Positions 1 through 7,344 are shown, counted from the stretch's first letter. The stretch is DNA of 15,875 bases from Nitrososphaerales archaeon TH526 (GCA_014523665.1 JAATVR010000295.1:1-15875), one strand, 5' to 3'. The notes: generated by a model not told the origin, from the letters alone. Program-made: numbers and translations.

Positions 1-198
1 TTTTCTATCAGAAAGATTTAGTTTAGTCAATTCGAATGGATTGCCGAACTGGATATCGATTGCAGCTACTGCTTTAGTATTAGATATAATTTCAATTGTT
101 CCGGCGACATGAAGATGAAGATTAACTAAAACAAGGTTGGTCGAATAGTTTAAAGAGTCTCGCAAAAGAGAGCAAACCAGGATTTTGTAGCCCATCAT
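1..198 (-). CDS. Partial ORF cut by the left edge, unknown function
   Basis: The minus strand is open for 66 codons from tandem ATGs at 198 and 195 to the edge, so the C-terminus is missing. The reading begins MMGYKILVCSLLRDSLNYS and continues through HVAGTIEIIS and AAIDIQFGNPFELTKLNL, which has beta-rich alternation and ordinary codon use. A TATA-like GTTTAATAAG lies at about 229-238, roughly 35 nt upstream, which would give a short leader. A second minus frame is also open over 120-220 (VTIANNANDGLQNPG...), so the start could lie elsewhere. I do not recognise the family. Confidence 0.35.
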   Translation of the reverse strand, partial: MMGYKILVCSLLRDSLNYSTNLVLVNLHLHVAGTIEIISNTKAVAAIDIQFGNPFELTKLNLSDRK

Positions 199-913
199 TG
201 GCGTTATTAGCAATAGTTACTTACAAATCTTATTAAACTTTTCGCTATAAGAAAAATAAATTCTATTAGATAGCCCTTCGGTTCCATACAAAGCTTTGAA
301 AAGGCGAATGTCTACTTATTACTTTACTGTACACCGTCTGATTTGTCTTCGAAAGTTCCCCGAGATCCGGGATTGATGTGAGGTCTGAAGAGTTGCAGGT
401 TGAGCTCTAGATGACGACTCTAGGATTAGAATAAAGTAATGAAACGTAAAAGGGTCATGGCTAGCCAGTTATGAAAATGGTAGTTTTAAAATCATTGTTT
501 CTCAAGGATCAAAGATAGTTTACTGCATCATTACAAGACATTCTAGTATCGATCACATTGATAAATAGAGCATAACAACTAGTCTTCTTATATCACATCC
601 TGCTGCAAACATGAGTTTGAAAGAGGTAGGTAACATTAATATTATTTGATTAATCGTCTTATGGTGCTAATGAATTAGTATGAATAGAGCTTCAATTGTA
701 TTCGCTAACACTATTAAGACTATCACTGCCACTTACTTACCATATGGATACCAGTATTATTGTGTGCCAGATATATTTGTGAAAAACCTATCAGTATAGT
801 TAATGGTTAGTCGATGATTAATCCTTTAATTAATACTCATAGTATTCATTACGGCTACTTAGTTGCTTTCCAAACCTTTCATCAGTTATGGATCTTGCTT
901 TAGTTAAAAGTTG
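199..913. other. About 700 bp without a convincing gene
   Basis: I read both strands and found only short open stretches of under 20 codons with no supporting promoter. The stretch separates the left-edge ORF from the 3' end of the large deacetylase-family gene. I see no tRNA, no long repeat and no hairpin of note. A brief peptide-like reading at 345-407 (plus strand, ending in SEELQVEL before a stop) is too short to call. Confidence 0.5.
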
Positions 914-2746
914 TTAAGAATTAACAAATTGAAAATTTTTGATGTAAATGTAATTAGTATATTCGTTATATGCAAGATCAGCCATGGTTAACACATTAAA
1001 ATTATTATCACGCAAATATTTCATTTCTGCTTCAAACAAATCCTTGTTGATACTCAAAGTGTCTAGACCATATTCCCTTATATCTCGATAAGTGATATTA
1101 TGGTATGTAATTATCGGAATGGTTTTTACTCCATCATAATTATAATTACTCTGACTGTTGATAACTTCTAAAAATTTCTGAAACATCTGGGAGCTATTGT
1201 ATACAGTCGAAGAATGGGAATTATGAGTCCAACCTGGAATAGAATATCTGTTTACAAAAGTCAGGGTACCATTATCGAAATAGGGGTTACAATCTGTTTG
1301 ACTTGATATTCCCTTCCAACCATCACAATGCAGATACATTAGAGGTTCCTCGCCTGTTCTTGCTAGTTCATAGTACTTAGATACTGTATCAACTACAGTC
1401 TTATTATGGCTTCCTTCGTTCTGGGGGTATGCAAAAATAGTTGAATTAATACCATGATCTAGAAGGCATTGTTTTGACTGACCAATTTCGAATTCTAATT
1501 GTCTTTGTGATACTTTACTTAGATTCTCGTGATTCATAGTATGTGATTCTATATCATATCCTGCATTATGAAGTGCTTCTATATCTTGCCAATCCATGCG
1601 TTTTCCAGCAATATCCTTTCCCACATAGTTGCAAACAATGAAAAAAGTAGCTCTAAATCCGTAATTATCCAGGATTGGTTTAGCTATAGTATACTGACCT
1701 TTCCCTCCGTCATCAAAGGCTAAAATCACAACCTTATTAGAAGTCAAATTAGTTGATGGAGCCGAAGATAAATTAATTGCTCTGTTGTATATAATCGGGA
1801 CATTGGTGCTAATTTCTATTATTTCAGAAAATGTTTCAATGTCTATATTATTCATTATAAGAAAATCAACCAAACTAGAAAGATTGTTTATCATCTGGTA
1901 GTTTAATTCCGCTTGATCTCCTTTCGTTTTGTTAATAAAGAACTGAGGATCCAAATTAACTACCGCATACCCAAATTCATTCATAGATTGGTTGATATCA
2001 TTTTTGATCTTCTGGATTGGAACCTCTGTCAAACCAGTAGTATTGTAGCTGTTAAATGATGATATCGCAGGAAGGTGATATATAGTTTGATTTCTGTTCA
2101 AACCATGGCCATTTTTTTGGTATACATCAAAATAATCATTCTGGTCTATACCACTGGTAGAGCTTAATACGCTGAAGTTAGCTCCACGCATCGCTTCTAG
2201 CGTAGAATTATCATAGCTCCCGTACGGAGGAATAAATATCCTAGATGATGTATCAAACAAATTCTCCATTTTTCTGTTTGCTTTTATCAAGGAATCCTTT
2301 TGTACTTCTTCGGATAGTCGAGAATAGTCAGTAAAATTCCAGCCATTTATAGCTAATTCGAAAAGTCCTTTCTTACTTCCTTCTGATACCTTATCTATTA
2401 TTGCTGGATCGTCACCTATATGATTCATTATTGATCCCAGCACAAGATTTTGATTTTTCGAAAGAAATATGTCCATTATGGCTAACTGTGCTTCGTTAAT
2501 AAAATAATCCTGTAGATTGGTGAGTCTAAATATTACGCAATGACATAAGGATTTACTTGCAATACTAGATGAAGTCTTTGGATATATGACTGAAAATAGT
2601 AAGATTGTTATTAAGGAGATCGCAAGTAATGTCAAGCAATTATCTCGTCTTTCAAAAACTTTATGAATTATACTTAACTCCCATAAACCAAAGAATAGAC
2701 TAATGAAAAACCTCCCACCGGTTCCTTGTTGATCATTCGTATCCAA
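914..2746 (-). CDS. Membrane-anchored tandem NodB-like polysaccharide deacetylase
   Basis: A 610-aa protein with a TTG start. A hydrophobic segment at residues 38-55 should anchor it in the membrane with the rest outside, and there are many NxS/T sequons. Two NodB-type domains follow. The first (about 71-310) keeps the fold signature PPYG at 173-176. However, TN at 76-77 sits where the family has the catalytic Asp pair, and N134/F138 sit where the two metal histidines belong, so it is probably inactive. The second (about 338-500) has FDDG with D345-D346 and SHTMNH with H402/H406, and looks active. The C-terminus (541-600, ITYHN ... FEAEMKYLRD) resembles a segment found in thaumarchaeal deacetylases. 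The likely role is deacetylation of N-acetylated surface polysaccharide; the substrate is unknown. TTG is the first start after the TATA box, and a shorter start near residue 38 is possible. Confidence 0.85.
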   Translation of the reverse strand: MDTNDQQGTGGRFFISLFFGLWELSIIHKVFERRDNCLTLLAISLITILLFSVIYPKTSSSIASKSLCHCVIFRLTNLQDYFINEAQLAIMDIFLSKNQNLVLGSIMNHIGDDPAIIDKVSEGSKKGLFELAINGWNFTDYSRLSEEVQKDSLIKANRKMENLFDTSSRIFIPPYGSYDNSTLEAMRGANFSVLSSTSGIDQNDYFDVYQKNGHGLNRNQTIYHLPAISSFNSYNTTGLTEVPIQKIKNDINQSMNEFGYAVVNLDPQFFINKTKGDQAELNYQMINNLSSLVDFLIMNNIDIETFSEIIEISTNVPIIYNRAINLSSAPSTNLTSNKVVILAFDDGGKGQYTIAKPILDNYGFRATFFIVCNYVGKDIAGKRMDWQDIEALHNAGYDIESHTMNHENLSKVSQRQLEFEIGQSKQCLLDHGINSTIFAYPQNEGSHNKTVVDTVSKYYELARTGEEPLMYLHCDGWKGISSQTDCNPYFDNGTLTFVNRYSIPGWTHNSHSSTVYNSSQMFQKFLEVINSQSNYNYDGVKTIPIITYHNITYRDIREYGLDTLSINKDLFEAEMKYLRDNNFNVLTMADLAYNEYTNYIYIKNFQFVNS

Positions 2747-2788
2747 TTTAATTATCCTGTTCTTAACACAAATTGTTCTAAACGAGCA

Positions 2789-2796
2789 TATTTATA
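2789..2796 (-). promoter_or_regulatory. TATA box for the tandem deacetylase gene
   Basis: TATAAATA on the minus strand is centred about 47 nt before the TTG start. With an archaeal spacing of about 27 nt the transcript would start near 2766, leaving a leader of about 20 nt. Confidence 0.45.
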
Positions 2797-2989
2797 TTAT
2801 CTTAAATGAATTGCTTTGGAGCCTTATATTATAACTTGACAAAGGCAACAGAATCACTCCCAAATTAAGCCTTTATTTGAGTGGTCGAGATCAATTAATA
2901 AGATATTTGTAATTTTGCGCATAGTCTAAAAATCATTTTATATAATCTCAATATAAGAAAAAGTCATATTATTCCAGGTTGATTACTTG

Positions 2990-3733
2990 TCATACATTCT
3001 TCCTAACAGTAAGCAGTATATTTGTCAATTCAGAAGCGTTAGTAAAATCAACATTACTTATCTTAGATTTGATGCCCGCTATAAAAGAGTCAATTTGACT
3101 AACGGGAACTGAATTGTCGAAATTAACCATGACGGGTTTTTTCGGTGAGAGAAGACTTTTAGATAGCTCCGTTAAAGAAGAAGAATTTGACCCATCATAT
3201 GCTATCATATCATACTTTATGAATTGTCCATTTTCATACTTATTATACTGATTAGTATAGGAGAAGTCGGCAAGAATACCTGAGTTGGTAAGGAGTGAGT
3301 AAATATTTTCATCGGTAGATCCATAAGGTGCTCTAAATACTTTTGAATCTAATTCGCCTATATTATCAACTGTGATCTTGCCACCTTTGATCTCTTCGAG
3401 TGCTTTTGAATAATCTGAGACTGGAGCAAGATCTGAATAGTTGTAGGTTGAACTTCCTATATCTACAGTGTTTTTAGAAGAAAATAATGTTACACAGTTT
3501 GGATAACTCTTAGCCAGTTCTCCAGTTATAAAAACTGTCGCTTTAATACTATGCTTCTGCAGAATAGAAGCTAAATCGTTACACCATTTCGGAATATTCT
3601 CATTGTTTATGATATTAAAAGAAAGCATTACAGTAGGACGTGGTTGTTGTTGAAAATAAATAGGCAATAGTATCACAACGCCTATTAGAATTAGTACTGC
3701 AATGACTATTATTCCTACATATTTTATCCGCAT
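2990..3733 (-). CDS. Membrane-anchored polysaccharide deacetylase-like protein, metal site lost
   Basis: A 247-aa protein with an ATG start and an N-terminal membrane segment at residues 6-27, followed by one extracytoplasmic NodB-like domain. The fold markers are visible: VMLSF at 35-39, ATVFITGELA at 65-74 and FRAPYGSTDENIYSLL at 133-148. The metal and catalytic positions are not kept. FNII replaces FDDG, and S95 and Y99 stand where the H-x3-H pair lies in active enzymes. It may bind glycan or act as a partner of the tandem enzyme downstream on the same strand. The 243-bp gap contains that gene's own promoter, so they are probably separate transcripts. I believe similar degenerate proteins occur across Thaumarchaeota, which would make this a conserved non-catalytic subfamily rather than a decaying gene. 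Confidence 0.8.
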   Translation of the reverse strand: MRIKYVGIIVIAVLILIGVVILLPIYFQQQPRPTVMLSFNIINNENIPKWCNDLASILQKHSIKATVFITGELAKSYPNCVTLFSSKNTVDIGSSTYNYSDLAPVSDYSKALEEIKGGKITVDNIGELDSKVFRAPYGSTDENIYSLLTNSGILADFSYTNQYNKYENGQFIKYDMIAYDGSNSSSLTELSKSLLSPKKPVMVNFDNSVPVSQIDSFIAGIKSKISNVDFTNASELTNILLTVRKNV

Positions 3734-3770
3734 AATTCTATCGTATCAAAATATAAGAAAAATAGACGTT

Positions 3771-3780
3771 GATATATAGT
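3771..3780 (-). promoter_or_regulatory. TATA box for the 247-aa deacetylase-like gene
   Basis: ACTATATATC on the minus strand is centred about 42 nt before the ATG at 3733, predicting a transcript start about 15 nt upstream of the start codon. A second TTATAT at 3751-3756 is too close to the ATG to be the main box. Confidence 0.45.
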
Positions 3781-3920
3781 TTGTCTCTGCAATATGAATA
3801 ATTTTTTAACCTCTTCTAAAACGAATAAGAGATGAGATAGCTGAAGAGCTGCGGGTTAAGTTAGACTTACTCTAACTATTTTTGGCCTAATTAATAGTCT
3901 AAAATATGTCTCCTTTCTGA

Positions 3921-3960
3921 ATGCTAAAAATCGTTATTAAATCAATGGTGATTTTAGCAT
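3921..3960. repeat. Inverted repeat, 11-bp arms with one bulged base
   Basis: ATGCTAAAAATC (3921-3932) pairs with GATTTTAGCAT (3950-3960) around a 17-nt loop, with one extra A in the left arm. It stands in an intergenic stretch at the head of a 24-codon plus-strand ORF (ATG at 3959, stop at 4033), which is too short to call. It could be an operator, a terminator or a decayed element end. Confidence 0.5.
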
Positions 3961-4075
3961 GGTCTTAGCACAGGAAAATGTTATCAAAAGAATTAATAAC
4001 ATGATAAATGAATGCGAATACCATTTGAGCTAGCTATGTACTATGTTTCGTTATTGAAGAGAAGCAAAGACTATT

Positions 4076-4216
4076 TTACAAGATACTCATATATGTACTC
4101 GAAGATCTACTTGAAGACCTTGTCCTCTCAAAACCTATTGCGATTCCCAAAAGCAACCAACCAATAAATGACCTGTTTTTTCGCTCGCTACTTCCTAACT
4201 CCGTTGTCGCTTTCAT
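4076..4216 (-). CDS. Small Arg/Ser-rich single-pass membrane protein, 46 aa
   Basis: An ATG-started minus-strand ORF reads MKATTELGSSERKNRSF, then a hydrophobic segment IGWLLLGIAIGF at residues 18-29, then a basic serine-rich tail (ERTRSSSRSSS). That arrangement fits a small inner-membrane protein with a positively charged tail. The same frame is open upstream for another 33 codons without a start codon and also reads plausibly (EKNFKETKIKVIQRIG), so the gene may be the surviving 3' part of a longer one. The plus strand is also open here in another frame. I prefer the minus reading because of its composition and its ATG. No family recognised. Confidence 0.42.
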   Translation of the reverse strand: MKATTELGSSERKNRSFIGWLLLGIAIGFERTRSSSRSSSTYMSIL

Positions 4217-4419
4217 ACCAACTCCAATTCGCTGTATTACTTTAATCTTGGTCTCCTTAAAGTTCTTTTCTAATATGAGGAAGCAGAAAACATCTATAAC
4301 GATTGAATTACTAGCTTATTTCTTGGCTATTAATCATGACAATATCTGGCAGGTGATTAATTGCGCAAAAGTATCCATATATTCTTAATATACAAATACT
4401 AAGAATACTTGAAGTCTGA

Positions 4420-4554
4420 TTATACCCAATCATGATATTCCATCTCAAAAACAAGTCTATCGTTACCAAACTTTCTGAGCTCTAGAATTCTAGACTCTTC
4501 ATCATTCGGTCTTTCTCTTATGATTTCATGTACCTCGGATTGTTCGCGACTAGT
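4420..4554 (-). pseudogene. Possible coding remnant, 44 codons, no start
   Basis: The minus strand is open from a stop at 4555-4557 to a stop at 4420-4422 and reads like protein: HEIIRERPNDEESRILELRK then FGNDRLVFEMEYHDWV. It has no usable start codon near its head and overlaps, antisense, the N-terminus of the coiled-coil ORF that begins at 4528. It is either the C-terminal fragment of a lost gene or a chance antisense reading. Confidence 0.3.
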
Positions 4555-4974
4555 TTAAAGGTAGGAAATCTTTTAAGCGGAAATCTGTTGATTGCAGCTC
4601 AATCAGATCTTAAAACAAACATACGACCATTGGATATCAAAGAAATATGGTCACAGGAAAATGCTGGAGCATATTTCGAAATTGTACTATTGGAAGCTGA
4701 ATTAAATTCACTAGAGGCCGAAAAGCGAAATTCAGTTCGGATTTATCAAGATTTCTGCGACCGAAATTTGGAATTAAAAAAGAGAGAAGACGAGCTCCAA
4801 AGAAATATCGATGAGATGGAGAACAAAAAGGCTGAATTGCAAAAGACTACTGAACTTCAACTGCACTTAGCAGAACTTCAGAAGAATACATATCGCAATA
4901 ATCTCAACCCAGAAGTCAAACAAGAGAATATTATCCAAACGAATGATAAATTCATACCACCACCATCCGTGTAG
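4528..4974 (+). CDS. Coiled-coil hypothetical protein
   Basis: 148 aa. Residues about 50-125 form a long charged helix with heptad-like spacing (EAELNSLEAEKRNS, KREDELQRNIDEMENKKAEL, LHLAELQK), typical of a coiled coil. The tail is polar and ends in IPPPSV. There is no signal peptide or membrane segment. The first 25 or so residues are unlike the rest and overlap an antisense reading, so the true start may lie downstream; a TTG exists at the PLDIKEIW segment, but no in-frame ATG. It could be the C-terminal part of a larger gene. Coiled-coil composition alone does not give a function. Confidence 0.5.
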   Translation: MYLGLFATSLKVGNLLSGNLLIAAQSDLKTNIRPLDIKEIWSQENAGAYFEIVLLEAELNSLEAEKRNSVRIYQDFCDRNLELKKREDELQRNIDEMENKKAELQKTTELQLHLAELQKNTYRNNLNPEVKQENIIQTNDKFIPPPSV

Positions 4975-5068
4975 GATTTTTACAGCTTAATTCTACCATT
5001 GGAATAAAACCTATTTCCATTTCAGCGCGATGGGTGCCCAAACTCTGCTCAGTGTATAGATATATCAA

Positions 5069-5220
5069 TTAACATCGTAGACCAAGCTCTTCAAGCATTT
5101 TTTGACCAATACATTCACCAATGTATTTTTCTACATTGACACGCCATCCACTCCAATTAATTGACAAATCCGTTGTTTAGTTTATTTTCTTCTACCGAAA
5201 GTTCGGACCGATCGCATTTC
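5069..5220 (-). pseudogene. Remnant of a small gene, readable with one frame change
   Basis: The minus strand reads QKCDRSELSVEENKLNNG in one frame and SINWSGWRVNVEKYIGECIG followed by QKMLEELGLRC in the next, ending at a stop at 5069-5071. Dropping one T from the TTT run (AAA at 5165-5167 on the plus strand) joins them into one ORF of about 50 codons. No ATG is visible at the 5' end. The 3' half looks strongly protein-like; I do not recognise it. Confidence 0.35.
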
Positions 5221-5268
5221 TGCGTGTAACGCGTCAGTGAATATAATAATCTAATTCGATCTCATTCG

Positions 5269-5484
5269 TTAAATTACTGAAATTATCAAAATAGATGGTA
5301 TAAGTAATAGGTAGTTAACGCCAATGGAAAGTAATTTCCACGACTTTCTGGTAGAGATAACATCATGAGTTTCTATTTCGCTGCATTTCTTACAGTCAGT
5401 CTCATTTAAGGTATCGATGGATACGAATTCATCATAGACTTCTTCTTCAATAAATCGTCTCCTATCAGCTGGATTTAAAAACAT
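5269..5484 (-). CDS. Small tail-anchored hypothetical protein, 71 aa
   Basis: An ATG-started ORF with a charged, acidic cytoplasmic part (NPADRRRFIEEEVYDEF), a Cys pair CKKC at residues 32-35, and a C-terminal hydrophobic stretch (about 51-71, LLSIGVNYLLLIPSILIISVI without a charged tail), as in tail-anchored proteins. It starts 25 nt after the stop of the 72-aa finger-family paralogue on the same strand, so the two are probably cotranscribed from the TATA box near 5762. A lone CxxC could bind metal as a dimer or be redox active. Family not recognised. Confidence 0.55.
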   Translation of the reverse strand: MFLNPADRRRFIEEEVYDEFVSIDTLNETDCKKCSEIETHDVISTRKSWKLLSIGVNYLLLIPSILIISVI

Positions 5485-5509
5485 TAACTAATATTTGTAA
5501 CCTCAGTTT

Positions 5510-5728
5510 CTATTTTAAGAAATACGATTGATTTTCATAGTAGATAATAATACCGGTTTTTGATGCTTCTTCTAATAGCTTATCAAATGCCTTCTTATCA
5601 ACTTGAATACTAGTTGGAGAGTTATAACCAGCTTGATTAAATGCATCTATCAAAGAGGTTACTGCATCTAGGAGCAAACTTGTGTCAACAAAGTTCTCTT
5701 GTTTCAGTCCTCCTTCTCCTGAAATCAT
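5510..5728 (-). CDS. Truncated paralogue of the C2H2 finger protein, 72 aa
   Basis: An ATG-started ORF. Residues 9-57 (LKQENFVDTSLLLDAVTSL through AFDKLLEEASK) closely match the N-terminal part of the C2H2 protein at the right edge. The match is ungapped at DNA level over 5559-5712 against 15722-15875, about 83% identical by my count. After LLEEASK the two diverge: this copy ends after 15 more residues (TGIIIYYENQSYFLK) and lacks the charged middle and the zinc finger. It may act as a stand-alone helical partner or competitor of the full protein, or be a decayed copy. A well-placed TATA box suggests it is expressed. Confidence 0.6.
   Translation of the reverse strand: MISGEGGLKQENFVDTSLLLDAVTSLIDAFNQAGYNSPTSIQVDKKAFDKLLEEASKTGIIIYYENQSYFLK
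5559..5712 (-). repeat. Duplicated segment shared with 15722-15875
   Basis: 154 bases align without gaps to 15722-15875 in the same orientation, 10,163 bp away, with about 26 mismatches by hand count (83% identity). The match stops abruptly at the 3' side inside the coding sequence, after the codons for LLEEASK. It continues to the right edge on the other side, so the full length of the duplication cannot be seen here. Confidence 0.8.
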
Positions 5729-5757
5729 TTTATAGCACTAATAACAAATAGCGGCTA

Positions 5758-5767
5758 CATTATATGT
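5758..5767 (-). promoter_or_regulatory. TATA box for the 72-aa / 71-aa pair
   Basis: ACATATAATG on the minus strand is centred about 34 nt before the ATG at 5728, which gives a predicted leader of about 7 nt. Confidence 0.5.
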
Positions 5768-5791
5768 CGTTGATGTTCTGGCATTAACTAC

Positions 5792-6049
5792 TTAACACAG
5801 TTGCAAAAGCATTTCCGCCTTTGCTTCAGTTTCCTCCTCATCAGACGTCAAATGGCGCCAACCGTGATATTTTGCTTCCTGGTTATCACTATCTCTAATG
5901 AAATCTGTAAAGTTGCTCTGGTCCATAATCCTGTGGCAATAAAGGCTAATAAACTTCATAGGGTAAAATAGGTACAACACATTCTTAGTATATACGAGAT
6001 TTATTGATAGTTCTGAAACAGTGTATCCCTTACCTTGCCAATTCTGCAC
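5792..6049 (-). CDS. Hypothetical protein, 85 aa or shorter
   Basis: The longest reading uses a GTG start. Internal ATGs at residues 31 (MKFISLYCHR) and 42 (MDQSNFTDFIRD) could be the real one. The C-terminal part, from DQSNFTDFIRDSDNQEAKYH to EEETEAKAEMLLQLC, is hydrophilic and protein-like, whereas the first 40 residues are less so. The frame stays open upstream of the GTG to about 6099. It precedes the 72-aa gene on the same strand with a 63-nt gap that holds a separate TATA box. No family recognised. Confidence 0.4.
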   Translation of the reverse strand: MQNWQGKGYTVSELSINLVYTKNVLYLFYPMKFISLYCHRIMDQSNFTDFIRDSDNQEAKYHGWRHLTSDEEETEAKAEMLLQLC

Positions 6050-6113
6050 TAGTACATCTCTCGAACAACGAAGAAATAATCTAAAGAATAAGATGGCTAT
6101 CTATAAATTATAG

Positions 6114-6132
6114 GTGCATTTGATTCATGCAC
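6114..6132. repeat. Short hairpin, 6-bp stem
   Basis: GTGCAT (6114-6119) and ATGCAC (6127-6132) face each other across a 7-nt loop upstream of the 85-aa ORF. The stem is short and its function is unclear. Confidence 0.3.
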
Positions 6133-6263
6133 TTATTATAATGTATTATTTATCGGCCTTAAATCGTATAATATCGCAAGCGATTTCACGCTCAGGACTT
6201 TGTTAATCTATAACTAGTATCAATGAAAGGCATGATTGGAGAGTAGTAGGATCCAAAATGATC

Positions 6264-6377
6264 TTATCCTCCCCCAGTTGATTCTACTTCTAATTCTTGC
6301 AATTCTTTATCCTCTTTAGATTTTACCTTGGTTATTGGCTTTAAAACCTCTTTTTGGATTTCTTTTTCATCATGCAT
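6264..6377 (-). CDS. Small charged protein, 37 aa
   Basis: An ATG-started ORF reading MHDEKEIQKEVLKPITKVKS and then KEDKELQELEVESTGGG. It is almost entirely Lys/Glu-rich, soluble and probably helical or disordered. Its start is supported by a TATA-like box centred about 31 nt upstream. The frame is open 11 codons further upstream (VECCIIQIIE) with no better start. It sits alone on the minus strand between the 85-aa ORF and a zinc-ribbon remnant. Function unknown. Confidence 0.42.
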   Translation of the reverse strand: MHDEKEIQKEVLKPITKVKSKEDKELQELEVESTGGG

Positions 6378-6402
6378 TTCTATAATTTGGATAATACAAC
6401 AT

Positions 6403-6412
6403 TCAACTTATA
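6403..6412 (-). promoter_or_regulatory. TATA-like box for the 37-aa ORF
   Basis: AATCTATAAG on the minus strand is centred about 31 nt before the ATG at 6377, so the transcript would begin a few bases before the start codon. Confidence 0.4.
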
Positions 6413-6486
6413 GATTACAAACTAGGGGCTAAATGGGGGTTAGATTCCCGTAGGTAAAGGGGCTCATGATCTGAATGAGAGATATG

Positions 6487-6722
6487 TTACCTAAAAAATG
6501 TAGAATCACATTTTGTACATATAAGAAACCGTTTTTGTTCTCCTCGCATTCTGAATTGGGGATAGCCATCTTCTTCTCAAGCCTCGTAATATAGTTATTG
6601 CCATTATTGACTCTGTCAATCTTTTCTGCTAATTCAATACCCTTAGGAGTTGATAGTAAGACTATTATCCATTCTAGTTTTGCATCAGATCGTACGACTT
6701 TATCTGTAATAGTATAAAATAT
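6487..6722 (-). pseudogene. Frameshifted remnant ending in a CxxC zinc-ribbon half
   Basis: The minus strand is open from a stop at 6723-6725 and reads DKVVRSDAKLEWIIVLLSTP, then KGIELAEKIDRVNNG and YITRLEKKMAIP. It then continues convincingly in the -1 frame as QFRMRGEQKRFLICTKCDST followed by FFR and a stop at 6487-6489. The join falls in a run of four C residues (GGGG at 6558-6561 on the plus strand); one more C would restore a single ORF of about 78 codons. There is no ATG, GTG or TTG at the 5' end. The LICTKC motif suggests half of a zinc ribbon after a helical or winged-helix-like part. It is either a decayed gene or a sequence error. Confidence 0.45.
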
Positions 6723-6731
6723 TTAAAACCG

Positions 6732-6772
6732 TCCATTAAAGGCATTAAAGTCTAAATATCCCATTAAAGTCC
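6732..6772. repeat. Three copies of CATTAAAG
   Basis: CATTAAAG occurs at 6734-6741, 6743-6750 and 6762-6769, the outer two within CCATTAAAG. The cluster lies just upstream of the zinc-ribbon remnant on the minus strand. It may be iterated half-sites of a regulator or simple decay products. Confidence 0.35.
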
Positions 6773-6815
6773 ATGATTCTTAAAAATTTGATCTTCTATA
6801 TAAAGTTCCTCAAGT

Positions 6816-6914
6816 TTAAGCTGGCCTAGATATATTATCAACTGGATACCCCTTAACACATCCACCCATTATATCTTGTTCTCCAGCATCAATACACCTT
6901 ACACATCGGCTCAT
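6816..6914 (-). CDS. Cys-containing microprotein, 32 aa
   Basis: An ATG-started ORF reading MSRCVRCIDAGEQDIMGGCV and then KGYPVDNISRPA. The CVRC pair plus a third Cys suggests metal binding. The frame is open 17 codons further upstream (VEIQFFRYHTRKFIT) without another start, so this may be the surviving end of a longer gene. It competes for the same DNA at 6933-6965 with a plus-strand reading. Function unknown. Confidence 0.35.
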   Translation of the reverse strand: MSRCVRCIDAGEQDIMGGCVKGYPVDNISRPA

Positions 6915-6932
6915 AGTTATGAACTTCCTAGT

Positions 6933-7096
6933 ATGATATCTGAAAAACTGGATTTCTACCTTCGATCACAGAAAATGGTACTCACCATGTAGTTAATATG
7001 AGGTTAAGCATGGAATTGCTCAACGAAATTTGTGAATCTCAAGAGGGCATAGTCAATATTATTGGAGATTATACGGGCGGCATAACTGGAAGATGA
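6933..7096 (+). pseudogene. Possible frameshifted small gene
   Basis: The plus strand reads MISEKLDFYLRSQKM from an ATG at 6933, then in the -1 frame GTHHVVNMRLSMELLNEICE followed by SQEGIVNIIGDYTGGITGR, ending at a TGA at 7094-7096. The join lies at the GG of 6977-6978, where one more G would make a single ORF of about 54 codons. Alternatively, the ATG at 6998 alone would give a 32-aa protein. The 3' part is the more protein-like portion. Confidence 0.3.
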
Positions 7097-7344
7097 TATT
7101 GGCATAATTTGAGGTACTTTATAGATTGTTTATTTTATGTATATCTCGTTAATCTCATATTACCTGTTAAATTGTTAGCGAACATTGCAGTATTTGAATA
7201 CATTAAGAAAATCTCTGAATATTTGTGTCATTCTTCTAGTAAAATGGATACTTCTAAGATCACATAGTTATACTTGATGTGATACATAGACATTATAATT
7301 AAATACATACTAACGCAAGTATTAGTAGTAATAATAGGTTAGCG
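7097..7344. other. Intergenic stretch before the winged-helix gene
   Basis: AT-rich DNA with no open frame longer than about 20 codons that reads like protein on either strand. It carries the upstream region of the winged-helix/beta-helix unit. I see no repeat worth naming. Confidence 0.5.

Noticed and set aside
385..404. 20-bp similarity to 3841-3860 (17 of 20 identical)
   Set aside because: In a 16-kb AT-rich window several matches of this quality are expected by chance.
4029..4388. Plus-strand frames open across the same region as the 46-aa minus ORF
   Set aside because: One frame is open for about 119 codons but has no start codon near its head. Another gives a 43-codon ATG ORF at 4036. 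Both lack promoters and look like shadows of the minus-strand reading, though I cannot fully exclude them.
6435..6450. tRNA T-arm-like GGGGGTTAGATTCCCG
   Set aside because: No matching acceptor stem, anticodon arm or D-arm around it, and the T-loop lacks the conserved C.
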